Below are positions 1 through 8,770 of a stretch of 15,691 bases of DNA, in pieces. Origin of the DNA: Bondarzewia mesenterica (lineage: Eukaryota > Basidiomycota > Agaricomycetes > Russulales > Bondarzewiaceae); the NCBI GenBank assembly GCA_004802705.1, contig SGPL01000680.1, positions 1 through 15,691 on the forward strand. The letters are read 5' to 3'. The notes below the pieces were generated by a model, which worked only from the letters and a program-made list of their open reading frames with translations, searched no databases and was not told the DNA's origin. Positions within the stretch are counted from its first letter, which is position 1; each line of letters begins with the position of its first letter. Position numbers and translations under genes: made by a program.

Positions 1-388
1 TCTGGGACTTGGATGATTTGATTCCGGAATCTTGGGGTGTGAGGAAGTGTGGGTGGGCCTCCCTTATCTGTTCTGTATCGCATAAGTATCGCGTTCGTTG
101 TCGGCTGTTTTTTTGTTCTTTTTACTGTATCTGCGTTAATTGCTCATACCGTGCGGCGATCGAGGCGCCAGGGCACAGGTTTTGCTGGGATTTTTGAACC
201 GGTATGGATTGCGTGCGTATGCTGAGCGAGCGAGAGCGCGAGAAGAGAAGGGAGAAGAGAACAATAACAACAACAGCGGGATCCGAATAAAGCAAGAACA
301 TAAACGACAGACAGATGACATGAAAGAAGAGGATATAAATAATAGAAAAGAGAACAGTCGACAGCATAAGGATGGGGATGGGATGGGG
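1..388. other. left-edge intergenic / BET1 3' flank
   Basis: No complete gene is visible. The first bases are open on the plus strand and read WDLDDLIPESWGV, which could be the tail of a gene entering from the left, but there is no supporting splice site or domain. Positions 371-388 carry a short GATGGG-rich repeat just downstream of the BET1 stop, read as CCCATC units in the BET1 3' flank. Between about 225 and 360 the sequence is AG-rich on the plus strand, consistent with a pyrimidine-rich 3' untranslated region of BET1. Confidence 0.3.
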
Positions 389-1195
389 TCATCGGCGAAA
401 CCACCATACGATGAGGAAGAACCAGAAGACGACGGTGAGGAAGACGATGTACCACAGCCATCGGCAGCCCTGGCGCGTGGCCATGGTGTTCATGCGATGG
501 AAAGTGCCCGAGAGGATGCCGGACGTCTCCGCGAACGCGTCGTTCTGTGCGGAGCATTCGAGAAAGAAGAAGGGTCGGCGAGACGATATAAAAAATTGCA
601 GTCAGTATTGTACGTGTGCTGAGGGTGTGGTAGTGGGGACGGGACGCACCATATGGCTGAGCTGGACCGTCGACTCGCGCACCTCGTTCCCGATGCCAAT
701 CGTGATCTGCTCGCGGCCACCCACCCACCATACGGCATCGGCACCGACAAAACGACAAGGTCCGAACGTAAAAAGAAAGAGAAGGAAAAAAAAGGAGCAA
801 ATGTTAGCACACGAACCCCAAAGGCAAACCAGATCATCCTTCCACAAGGAACGGAGGGAGGGAAGGAGGAAGCAGAAAACTCACGCACATCCTTGAGCAG
901 CTTGACTTTGGCGCTGAGACCCACGAGCGCCTCGTCGTTCTGGCCCTCGAGGTCGTCCGCAAACCGGTGCCCACCAGGCGCGGGCGTGGGCGAGGACCGA
1001 CCCGAGTGCGGGGGTGTCGAGAAGTACGNCGACGACGATGGCAGGCTGTCGGTGGGTAAGCCGAGCGTCGCGCGGTCGCGGAGCGAGTGTCGCGACGANG
1101 GTCGGTATCTGTGCGAGGGATGCGTTAGTACGAGGGTAGGGTGAGAGAACGGAGGTGAATGGGTGAATGTGGTCTTTGTCTCACCTTTGGGACAT
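389..1195 (-). CDS. BET1: BET1-like Qc-SNARE (ER-Golgi traffic)
   Basis: Spliced model, complement of 389-544, 650-706, 889-1108, 1185-1195; 147 aa. The first exon is only 11 nt (ATG TCC CAA AG). Residues 4-50 are a Ser/Pro/Arg-rich variable region. Residues about 55-117 form the SNARE helix, with LSAKVKLLKD, then IGIGNEVREST, then NDAFAETSG. Residues 126-145 are a strongly hydrophobic C-terminal anchor ending WWFRR. This layout and length match Bet1, which in yeast acts with Sed5, Bos1 and Sec22 in fusion of ER-derived vesicles with the Golgi. All four exons join in one frame only when spliced. The central heptad position holds Ser89 rather than Gln. Intron 2 is long for this locus (182 nt, pyrimidine-rich). 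Two Ns lie in exon 2; one falls in a CCN proline codon, the other leaves one residue unknown. Sft1 is the main alternative, but the IGIGNEVR block favours Bet1. Confidence 0.92.
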
Positions 1196-2175
1196 CGTAG
1201 TCGTCGTTCTGAAAGTCTGAAACGGAGGAGCAGTGCGGCGCGCTCGCGTCGACCGACACGTCTTACATACGCCCAAAATGGCATCCCACGTGCGTTTCGG
1301 AATGAACTTCCGGTCCGCTTGAGAGTCGAAAAGGCGGTCGGTCAAATGTTGAAGGAAACGTCCATAACATCGTGGACGACTGATCAACGTTATCAACGGT
1401 CAATGAGGCACCCGAGGCCTGAGAACTCGACTGGGCAGGCCCGCAATGTATTGATGTATCTACAGCCCACAAATGTGCGGCGATAATATTCCAACCTTCC
1501 ATGCACACCAAGATGAACGTGACTAGCAATACATGTAATGATCTTTCTCCGCCTGCGCCGCGCCCAACAGCAAAATCCACGTTCCGATCCATGGTGGATG
1601 AACACCGGGCACCACAGAGACAAGGAAGGAAAGAGAGAAAGAGAGAGACAATAAATCAGGGAACCGGCTTGGTCGAAGGAATGAGGATAAGCGCACACGT
1701 GAGAGAGGCTGCGAACTAAGAACACGGGTCAGGCAAGTGAATAGACGGTGACAGGAGAGGGGCGTAGAGAGAGTAGGAGGAGGAGAATAGGGCGAATCGA
1801 AGCGAAGGGAAAGAGGAGGGTATCAAGGTATAATGACAGAGAAGGAGATAAATACGCTTCGATGTAGCCAGCAATCATCGAGCGTGTAGATAGTGTATAT
1901 AGAGATTTCAACGGGGGGTGGAGCGTAAACGGGTTGGTAAAATGGAAGGTGTAAACAAGTAGGCGGGAAGGACGTGGGGACGGGAACGGCGGTAGTGGAG
2001 ACAGGTGATGGAAGGGCGCTAGCGTAGGCATCGGAGTCCGCGGTGGTGTGCAAGGTTGTATGCATATGTATGTAATGTTGTAGCAGACAGGAGGACAGCG
2101 GGGAGGAGGCACATAGTACAAGTCCTTGAGGAAGGGAGAAGGCGTCGCACGGTCGGTCGATCGTGGCCGACTCGA
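1196..2175. other. intergenic: BET1 upstream region
   Basis: About 980 bp between the BET1 start and the stop of the eight-span membrane gene, both on the minus strand. I see no gene with conserved features. Open frames here are compositional. Two purine-rich tracts on the plus strand, about 1615-1652 and 1747-1820, read as CT-rich tracts on the minus strand; CT-rich stretches are common near fungal transcription starts, so these may be part of the BET1 promoter or the 3' region of the neighbour. Confidence 0.5.
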
Positions 2176-3838
2176 TCAGTCGATACTCATCCGGTTTGGA
2201 CGAATAGACAAGGATGGGTAGGCGCCATGTTTCGACGAGTCATTTGCCGCCTCCTGCTTCTTCGATACTAGAGCAAAAACGGATAAGACGCGGGTGCATG
2301 CATGCGGAATGGAATGAACGTACATTGCTCTTTGAGCCCACGACCAAAGTTGCGCATGATGATACATGCATAGACAAAGGTGGTAAGAAGCAATATAATC
2401 GCAATAATGGCTGTGATGAAGGAGATGAGGAATGATAGAAAGACCAAATATAGATACGTACAAAATGTGGTGAGAGACTGCCAGATTGAGGTGAAGTCTG
2501 GCGTGTTCTTCCGGATGAGGACCTTGACGAGCTGCAAGGCTTATGAGTCTGGGCACGCGCGACGTCTCGCTATTCCACACAAACCTTGTAAAAGAAGTAC
2601 ACCATGGCGCCGATGCAGCCAGACATGAACGTCAACATCATCCACTTGTTCTCGTACCGTGCCGCCAGGTGTCCTTCAACAAGAAGCACAACGGACAGTG
2701 GGAGCGCAGCGCAGGTGACATAGTACTCCCAATCTTGGTTGTTGAGAACAAGCCAGATGAACTGTATGGAGAACCCCACCCAGAAGAACACGTCGAACTT
2801 GACGAGACACTGAAAGATCTGATAGTGCGCGTACATCTGTTTGATGCGTCGGTCGGCGCCAAGGAACTTGTACACCTTCCAACCAAACTCGGTGTAGATC
2901 TTCCATCCCAGGGCTATGTAGGCGAGCTCAGAGACGGAGATGACAATTGGAAGGATGGTTGTTAGGACATCAACGGGAATATGGGAGATGCCCCGTTGGT
3001 CGATTATTGTGGATAAGGAGTTACGGATTTCGGAGGTTTGGATGATGGCGTAGACGAGGAGGAGGGCGTTGAAGATGCTACAATGAGGGAAGAGTTGGCC
3101 ATTGTTCGGGACAGTTCAGAGTCGCCAAGAACTCACGTGAGAGAGACGAATTGAAGGGTGTTTCGTGCGTACACGGCGTCAATAGCCATGGCCAGTTGGA
3201 AGACGCTGGGGGAGAGGGTGAGACGCGCAAGGGCGAATGAGAAGGATGTGTTGACACGTACTGGGCAAAGACGAAGACGCTAAGATAGACGGGCATTTTG
3301 CGCGAAACGACATTGTCCAATGCATCCGCCTCATTGAACCTCACGAGCAAGTCACCCTCAATGCCGAGGTCGACTGCAGTTTCTAAAAGGACGATGACGA
3401 CGTAGAGTCGGCAAGCCAAAGAATCTGGTATGATCTGAGGAGACATGGGTAGATAGTGTGAGTTAGCTGAGCTGTGCATGGCAACAAAACACCTGAGAAA
3501 CAATAGAGAGATGTGTGGACCTTTTTCCATATACTGGAGGATTCCTGCTGTGGCTGGAGTGGCGGTGGTGGATACGAAGACCTCCGGACATCGAAATCAT
3601 CGTCAACTTCTTTTCTGCCGCTCTCGAACGTTGAAAAGGACTGTTTCTGTTCGGGGGTCAGCGTATCGGCGGCACGGTGACGGAAGGGATAAGGGTGGCG
3701 TACTGAAGCCGGGTCAATTGTGTATGACTTGTGCTTCGAGGTGAGGGCATATGGGGCGGCGTATTGGTCGATGAGATCGTCGTACGAAGCCTTCGCGTCT
3801 TCCGGCGGGTGATTGTGGTAGGAGGACTGACGAGACAT
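2176..3838 (-). CDS. uncharacterised eight-span membrane protein
   Basis: Spliced model, complement of 2176-2267, 2324-2410, 2462-2531, 2585-3077, 3137-3205, 3262-3434, 3521-3838; 433 aa. I do not recognise a named family, though the regular spacing suggests a conserved fungal multi-span protein. Residues 1-106 (exon 1) are polar and probably cytosolic, rich in Ser, Pro, Tyr and Asp. Hydrophobic spans follow at about 112-129, 154-172, 181-199, 225-245, 274-298, 304-322, 331-350 and 371-393, then a basic/polar tail ending RPNRMSID. Between spans 4 and 5 lies an amphipathic loop with GWKVYKFLGADRRIKQMY. Exon junctions fall inside spans and keep them intact, which supports the model. Introns are 51-86 nt. 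The intron 1 donor (GTCCAC) is the weakest site. It has no visible catalytic motif, so transporter, receptor-like and structural roles all remain open. Confidence 0.85.
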
Positions 3839-4029
3839 TATAGAATGAGCGAGGAGTAGGGCCTGCCTTTGAATGATTTGTTTTGAGAAGGAAAGAACGT
3901 CGGTTTGGGGGGAAGTACTGGGGAAGTGCTAACAGCTATCCGAAGGGTCTCGTCCCAAGCTTATGGGCTCCCAATTAGGGACGGGCGTCTCCGTGTCATT
4001 ACNAGTTCCCACTCAGCCCAACCGCAGTC
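3839..4029. promoter_or_regulatory. shared divergent promoter
   Basis: The 191 bp between the start codons of the eight-span gene (leftward) and the small membrane gene (rightward) must hold both promoters if both models are right. A CCAAT pentamer lies at 3971-3975, about 55 bp before the rightward ATG. One ambiguous base is at 4003. No clear TATA box is seen. Confidence 0.5.
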
Positions 4030-4420
4030 ATGCCTAGTTCCAACCACTTCCGTCCTCCTCCTTCATTCTCCTCCTTTGTCCCCTTCTTCGCCGCCTCGCG
4101 CCCGTCTTTCACCCTCATCCCCCTCGTCGACACGCGCCCCGACTACACTGACTCTCGTTCCAATTTTGACACCTCTCGGAAAACATACCACGTCTCGCGC
4201 AAAGGTGCAGTGCACGCCGCCCCGTCGTCTCTTGATCAATCGTGTCAACCGGTCCTTTCTGCCAGCGGTCGTCCTCTCCGCTCTCACTTTTTCCCTCCTC
4301 GTCCTCCTCGGCGTCTTCATCGCACTTTTCACCTCCTTTGTTCACATCAATCAAGAAGCTGCCGCAGCCGCCTCGTCAAGTGCCGCAGCCGCCACTTCCG
4401 CTAGCTCGGGTCGCAACTGA
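4030..4420 (+). CDS. small single-span membrane protein
   Basis: Two exons, 4030-4204 and 4266-4420, give 109 aa; this is the only plus-strand gene I support. The intron is 61 nt, from GTGCAG to TGCCAG, and splicing moves the reading frame exactly onto the hydrophobic segment. Residues 1-58 are polar with a Phe/Pro/Ser-rich start (MPSSNHFRPPPSFSSF) and a Tyr/Arg/Ser middle. Residues about 59-82 (VVLSALTFSLLVLLGVFIAL) form a single membrane span. The tail is Ala/Ser-rich, ending SSGRN. A 13-bp direct repeat (4360-4372 and 4381-4393) encodes the alanine runs. The family is not recognised. Alternatives are that the frame change is a sequencing error, or that the upstream exon is longer. It is divergent from the eight-span gene and convergent with PTH2, whose stop is 140 bp away. 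Confidence 0.6.
4360..4393 (+). repeat. 13-bp direct repeat coding for Ala runs
   Basis: TGCCGCAGCCGCC occurs at 4360-4372 and again at 4381-4393. The copies are 21 bp apart, so in the same frame. They encode the Ala/Ser tail of the small membrane protein and are a plausible site of length variation between strains. Confidence 0.7.
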
Positions 4421-4560
4421 TTCCATCCATCTTGTCATGAGTCATAATAACATGTAGCCGTTCAATGTATTCAGGTTCTCTACGTAACATAACGCGTCCC
4501 GATACCCGCTTCTCAGTACCATATCTGCTTGCGCCTCGTCGGATGAATACACGGACCAGC

Positions 4561-5678
4561 TCAGAGCAACCGCAGCCTGCCCGTCACCTTGTTTATCAAC
4601 CGTGCAGGTCCTGAACGTTGAACTCAAGTAAGTAAAAAGCAAGGAACAACTCCAACTGATAAAAACGTTTACCGGGACCGATCCCCAACACCGTCTTCGT
4701 CATCGGAGCGACCTGCGTACGCCCTCTGCAAACACAATGCTCAGCGCCTCGGGTCTCAGCAGAGCATAGGGGATTAACTCACGCGTCGCGAATGGCTCGC
4801 GCGCAGAGATTCAACCTCCCAGCATGCACCTGCAGCGCGTTTAGCTCGGCCTCGTTCGAACAACGCAGCGCGACCTTCGCTGCTCTGAACCACGTATTGA
4901 GTTTACCTTCGGGATGAGAGAGCAAAACCTACCCGGACTGCTCCCAGTGCTCAGCGAGCTGCAGAAGATATGATAATTTCGAACAGATCAATCCTGGAAA
5001 TCGCTAGGAAGATCATGACGTGACTGCTGGAACGTACAGCTGGGTTAGAGTAGGACAATGTCCTGTAGCACGCCAACGTCGCGTGTCTAGACGATCCCAC
5101 AGATTCCGTTGTCGGTCAGATCACCTATGGCGGGCAGAAGAATGCGATACCTTACGAGCATCTGAATCATGTCATTCAAGGATGATCAAGTCGGTTCTGG
5201 CGACGGACACAAAGAAAAGGATCATCGTACTGTGCAGCAATCTTTCCCGTCGACATCTGCAAGTCCGCTCTGACAACAAGGACCTGCGATTGATCGTCAA
5301 CTTCTGCCTTCAAATTGAAAAGAGAGAAAGATCGACCGACCAACTTCGTCTCTTCGAACGGATCGACCTTCACGTCATCGTCGAACTTCGACTCTGACCC
5401 GACTATAGGGAATTCTGTCAGACCCTTCGAAAATCACCATCTTCCCATCTCGGAAGAGTCTTACTTTTACGCGTGTAAGCGCGAGGTCCGCCAGCAGCCT
5501 GAGCCTTGGAGCGGCCCAGCCAGTATCCCAGCGACGCACTGCCTAGTAGCGCGAGCACAGCAATGACTCGCGCATTAACTAAAGACATGGATGTCAGTAT
5601 TTTATCTTATCTTATCTTTCTTTGAGATTGTGAGCATGAAGAAAACACTACGAACTGACCTTCAGTGTCCGCAGTCAT
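4561..5678 (-). CDS. PTH2: peptidyl-tRNA hydrolase 2 (Pth2/Bit1 family)
   Basis: Ten exons, complement of 4561-4610, 4673-4725, 4783-4884, 4933-4958, 5038-5086, 5156-5161, 5231-5283, 5341-5402, 5465-5578, 5660-5678; 177 aa, close to human PTRH2 (179). The enzyme cleaves peptidyl-tRNA released from stalled ribosomes. Residues 11-27 (VIAVLALLGSASLGYWL) are an N-terminal membrane segment, as in outer-mitochondrial PTRH2. The catalytic domain starts at KLVLVVRADLQMSTGKIAAQ, runs through CSHATLACYRTL, VALRC, DAGRTQVAP and GIGPGP, and ends INKVTGRLRLL. The conserved Lys79, His86, Asp143 and Thr147 are present. A 6-nt exon (5156-5161) supplies Cys-Ser of AQCSHA. The start chosen (MTADTE, 5678) uses an intron with a CTGAC branch site and TTTAG acceptor; an unspliced alternative starts at 5588 (MSLVNAR). 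The intron at 5284-5340 is 57 nt and stop-free, so its removal is inferred from the family pattern KLVLVVR. Confidence 0.93.
5602..5616 (-). promoter_or_regulatory. triple GATAA motif in PTH2 intron 1
   Basis: Three back-to-back TTATC units on the plus strand read as GATAAGATAAGATAA on the minus strand. They lie in the first intron of PTH2, or in the leader if the downstream ATG at 5588 is used. Fungal GATA factors, many of them nitrogen or iron regulators, bind GATA cores, so an intronic enhancer is possible. A simple pentanucleotide repeat is equally possible. Confidence 0.35.
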
Positions 5679-6217
5679 AACGCACCTTCATCGACGGGTT
5701 GTTCAACAAATCGACCATCTCCATAAGAGGCAGGTGAGTTGCCAAATTTGTCTTCACACTCTCGTCAGACGCTTTACGTCACGAAGCAAACAAAACTCGC
5801 GATGATGCTCAGGAAATGAATGATATACTGTACAGCGAGGTTCCCTGGTATACAAGAGCACAGAATCAGTAAAATAGGTACCGACAGGTCACAGAACGAC
5901 GCAACCATAGATATAATTGGACGCAAACCAGACCTCCTTCCCATCCATCCTCCCATCCATCCACGTCTCGGAACGACCGGGTCTTCCGCAGTGTCGTGAT
6001 AGTTTTAAAAAAAAGGAAGTCTTCCATGCATGTCAATCGATACAGAACGAGGAGCAGTGACAACGACAGATAGCAGTGAGATAAAGCATAACATATCCGC
6101 TCTTGATGAAAACGAAAAGCAAAATAAAAAGCATCAGAAAGATGCATACTAGTTCACGCGAGCTGACCGACCAAAGTGAATCGGCGTCCACGTCTGCAAG
6201 GCGTCATCGTGACCGAC
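5679..6217. other. intergenic: PTH2 upstream / SGF11 3' flank
   Basis: No gene is supported in these 539 bp. An 11-bp unit (CCCATCCATCC) occurs at 5940-5950 and 5952-5962, separated by one base, a small imperfect tandem. The region should hold the PTH2 promoter next to 5678 and the 3' untranslated region of SGF11 next to 6217. No TATA box is evident. Confidence 0.5.
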
Positions 6218-8089
6218 TCAGTCACTATCCGTATCCGTCGATGACCCAGTCTCGTCGCCCTCGACATCTGAAAGACAAAGTAGAGTCGGCCGCATCAGCA
6301 ACAACAGCGCTCGATCAAAGGTGGGGTCAGCATGAAAGCCTATCATCCTCACCGACGAGATAGTCCGTCTCAGGCCTCCGCGTGACAGGCGCAGGCGGTC
6401 TAGGCGGACTCGGCAGCCTCGGCGGCACCTTGCCCGTGCGCGCGCGNATCCCGTTCAACCCGTTCAACCCATTCGCCATCCCGTTCATCGCGCCCAAACC
6501 GCCCAAACCCGCGCTCAAGCTGCTGCTAAGCGCGTTCGCCTGGTGTCCGTTCCGCTTGTGTTGTCCAGCAGGACTGTAAGCGGAATGTGCCGACGAAGGC
6601 GTGGCAGCGCTGATGGGCAGCGTGCCGGGCGAGGAGGTCTGGGAGTGGGGTTCGGATGAGGGCGAGCGTTCGCGCTCGAGGAAGGAGGCGGTAGAGGATT
6701 CGCGCAGTTTGGAGGGCACTTTTGAGCGTGATGACGTTGGTGGGGCGAGGTGCTGGCTCTAGAGATGGGGGGATAAGATGAGAGAGACAGAAGACGCCAT
6801 GAATGAAGGGGGAGGCTCACGTTGTTGGGTGTACGAGGCTCGGTTACACGGGCCAGGGGGAAAGCTGCTACTTGAGTTACTCATAGGCACAATATGAAAA
6901 AAAAGGCAGAATGGCAGACCAGATGTTTTTTGCTTTTTCGTTTTCTTCGGAGGCGATGGTTGCGATGAAGCGGCCTGCATGATCCATACTTAAGTCTTAC
7001 CACGCACAAAAGATGCAACAACGAGATCAAAGAAAAATGACACACCCGTTTGCGACTTGACGTGGATTCTGCTATGTTGATATAAAAATTGGGCGAATGC
7101 TCAGGTTTCGGGCTAGTAGCACAGCAAGACCTACCTTTCTGCTTGCCTTTTCCCTTCCCCTTGCCCTTCGCAGCGGCCTGCGAAAGTGACACCGACTGCC
7201 GACTATCGTCCGAAACGTTCCCGTTCTCCGACCCCATGAAAGGAGATGCTGATCTCCCTGCCTCCGAAGGCAACCTGCGAATGCGATCGTGCCAGTGATC
7301 AATACCGCATCCCAAGCCACCGAGTACTCAGGCGCACGTACTTTGACTTGGACGTAGTACCGCGCGCGAGAGCTCTCCGCGTGCCAGTACCCAGCCCCAT
7401 GCAAGAGCTCAGATGTTGGGCATAGCGATTCGACGCAATCTAACAAAGTGACCCGACAACCCGAGCCACTCGGCGTTAATACCACATACAACAACCCTCA
7501 AGAACGAGAACGAGAACAAGACAACAGCCACGCACCTGCCTCTCACAATTCACACAGTCCAAATACACATTCCCATCTTTCGCACCGGACGGTGTGTTCA
7601 TCCCCGTCACCGCGCCGCTCGCCCCCTCGCCCGCCGGCGTCCCCGCCCTAGATCCCAGACTGAAACCCGCCGTCCCATCCTGCACCGCACTGGACGATCC
7701 GGCTGCATGCACTGCCAAATAACGAATCGCATCCAAGCTCAGCAAAACCGACCCAGCCGCGTTCCCTCGGCGAAACGCGCTCACCTTGTCCACACCTGCA
7801 CGCGAGCGTGCCGTTCAGCGCACGTCCTCCGGCGAGACAAACAAGAAAAAGACAAAAAGATCGAGCGAGCGCACGCACCTCATATGACAAACACTGCATA
7901 TCGCCCTGTTTCGCGCGATCTCTTGATGCGACTGCAGCGCGGCGTCCATGACGAGGTCGTCCACCATCGCAGAGAAAATCATCGACGCCTGCAAGCACAC
8001 CGCCCCGTCAGCTCGTTGTTCCACCACCTCACCAGATTGATAGCGCTCACCAAAGTCGAGATGACATTCTCCCTGCCCGCTTTCGCCAT
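6218..8089 (-). CDS. SGF11: SAGA deubiquitinase-module subunit Sgf11 (ATXN7L3-like)
   Basis: Eleven exons, complement of 6218-6267, 6353-6758, 6821-6867, 6920-6974, 7046-7071, 7135-7274, 7342-7439, 7536-7711, 7785-7795, 7879-7988, 8051-8089; 385 aa. Sgf11 joins Ubp8, Sus1 and Sgf73 to remove ubiquitin from histone H2B. The N-terminal helix (about 9-45, with MIFSAMVDDLVMDAALQSH) fits the segment that docks on Ubp8/Sus1. The zinc finger reads DCVNCERQ then IASNRYAQHLSSCMG, with ligands Cys106, Cys109, His121 and Cys125, the same CX2C-X11-HX3C spacing as ATXN7L3. An extra ICSVCHMRC stands near 44-51. Residues 145-385 are a disordered, basic then Ser/Pro/Gly-rich tail (GKGKGKGKQK; LGGLGAMNG) ending acidic (DETGSSTDTDSD); yeast Sgf11 is about 99 aa, so the tail is a large addition. 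Several acceptors are tandem, so protein length may vary by a few residues. One N (6447) leaves one residue unknown. Confidence 0.9.
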
Positions 8090-8770
8090 GCTTCAGTGCG
8101 CGTCAGTTGTTGGTTCGAGCTGCCTGCCCGCTGAGCGTGTACCGACGGAAGTAACTTGAATGCCTCCAGCGCCAAGCGCCCGGCATCCTCCAAAATGACG
8201 TCACGTGCGGTTTCCTGCAAGCCGGAATTTAAGCTGTGGACTAAAAGAGGTTTTCTGAAGTCCTCTGCAACCTCTGCGCAATATAGCTAGATGATATGTA
8301 CACTATACCATCGATACACTGCTATGATCATACCCATCTCATTTGTCTTTCTTGCTAATTCAGCGATCACCCCACGATTTGCAGTCGTTTGCCCCTGGCG
8401 AGCCATCCGATTGTCCATCGAGTCTTACTGGAGTAGTGATATTTGATGCGGGGGGGACTGTCGCCACGATCAGTCGTCAAAAGTCATCAAATAACGCATG
8501 GCCAAGCCTGCATACTGTGAGCATACTTAAAAGACAACGAGAGCAGCGAGCGAGCAGTTCACTCCAATCAAACAGAATATGTACGCAGTAGGTATTGATC
8601 TATGCAAGTTAAAGAGAAAACTCCATCCTTTTCGTTCCATGATTAACCGGGAAACTAAGTGAAGGAGCAGTAACAAAAAAAGATTCAGTAGTATTAATAC
8701 TTCCATTTGAGGTCGAATGTTCCAAAGGAATCCTCCGCGCTGGGCGGTGGCACTCCACCTACGTATATTC
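8090..8770. other. intergenic: SGF11 upstream region and CBS-PB1 3' flank
   Basis: About 680 bp with no supported gene. The SGF11 promoter should lie next to 8090 and includes the CRE/E-box element at 8196-8207. From about 8280 to 8700 the DNA is AT-richer and looks like untranslated or intergenic sequence. An open frame at 8343-8591 on the plus strand has no start context, splice partners or conserved neighbours. Confidence 0.5.
8196..8207. promoter_or_regulatory. CRE overlapping E-box (TGACGTCACGTG)
   Basis: A perfect palindromic cAMP-response element, TGACGTCA (8196-8203), overlaps a perfect E-box, CACGTG (8202-8207). It lies 107 bp upstream of the SGF11 start codon. bZIP factors of the ATF/CREB class bind the first and bHLH factors the second; the two-base overlap would make binding mutually exclusive. 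Function is inferred from motif and position only. Confidence 0.45.

Noticed and set aside
490..1284. 264-codon minus-strand open frame
   Set aside because: Only 889-1108 belongs to BET1; the rest is introns and leader that happen to be open.
7712..7784. Treating the VDKVSAFRRGNAAGSVLL stretch as SGF11 exon
   Set aside because: The frame cannot be reached from exon 2 with any GT-AG pair, while the segment has a proper donor, a CTGAG branch-like site and a GGCAG acceptor, so it is better read as intron 3.
8343..8591. Plus-strand open frame with an asparaginase-like string (FDAGGTVATISR)
   Set aside because: The motif stands alone in an 82-codon frame with no other family blocks nearby on either strand and no supporting splice sites; chance match.
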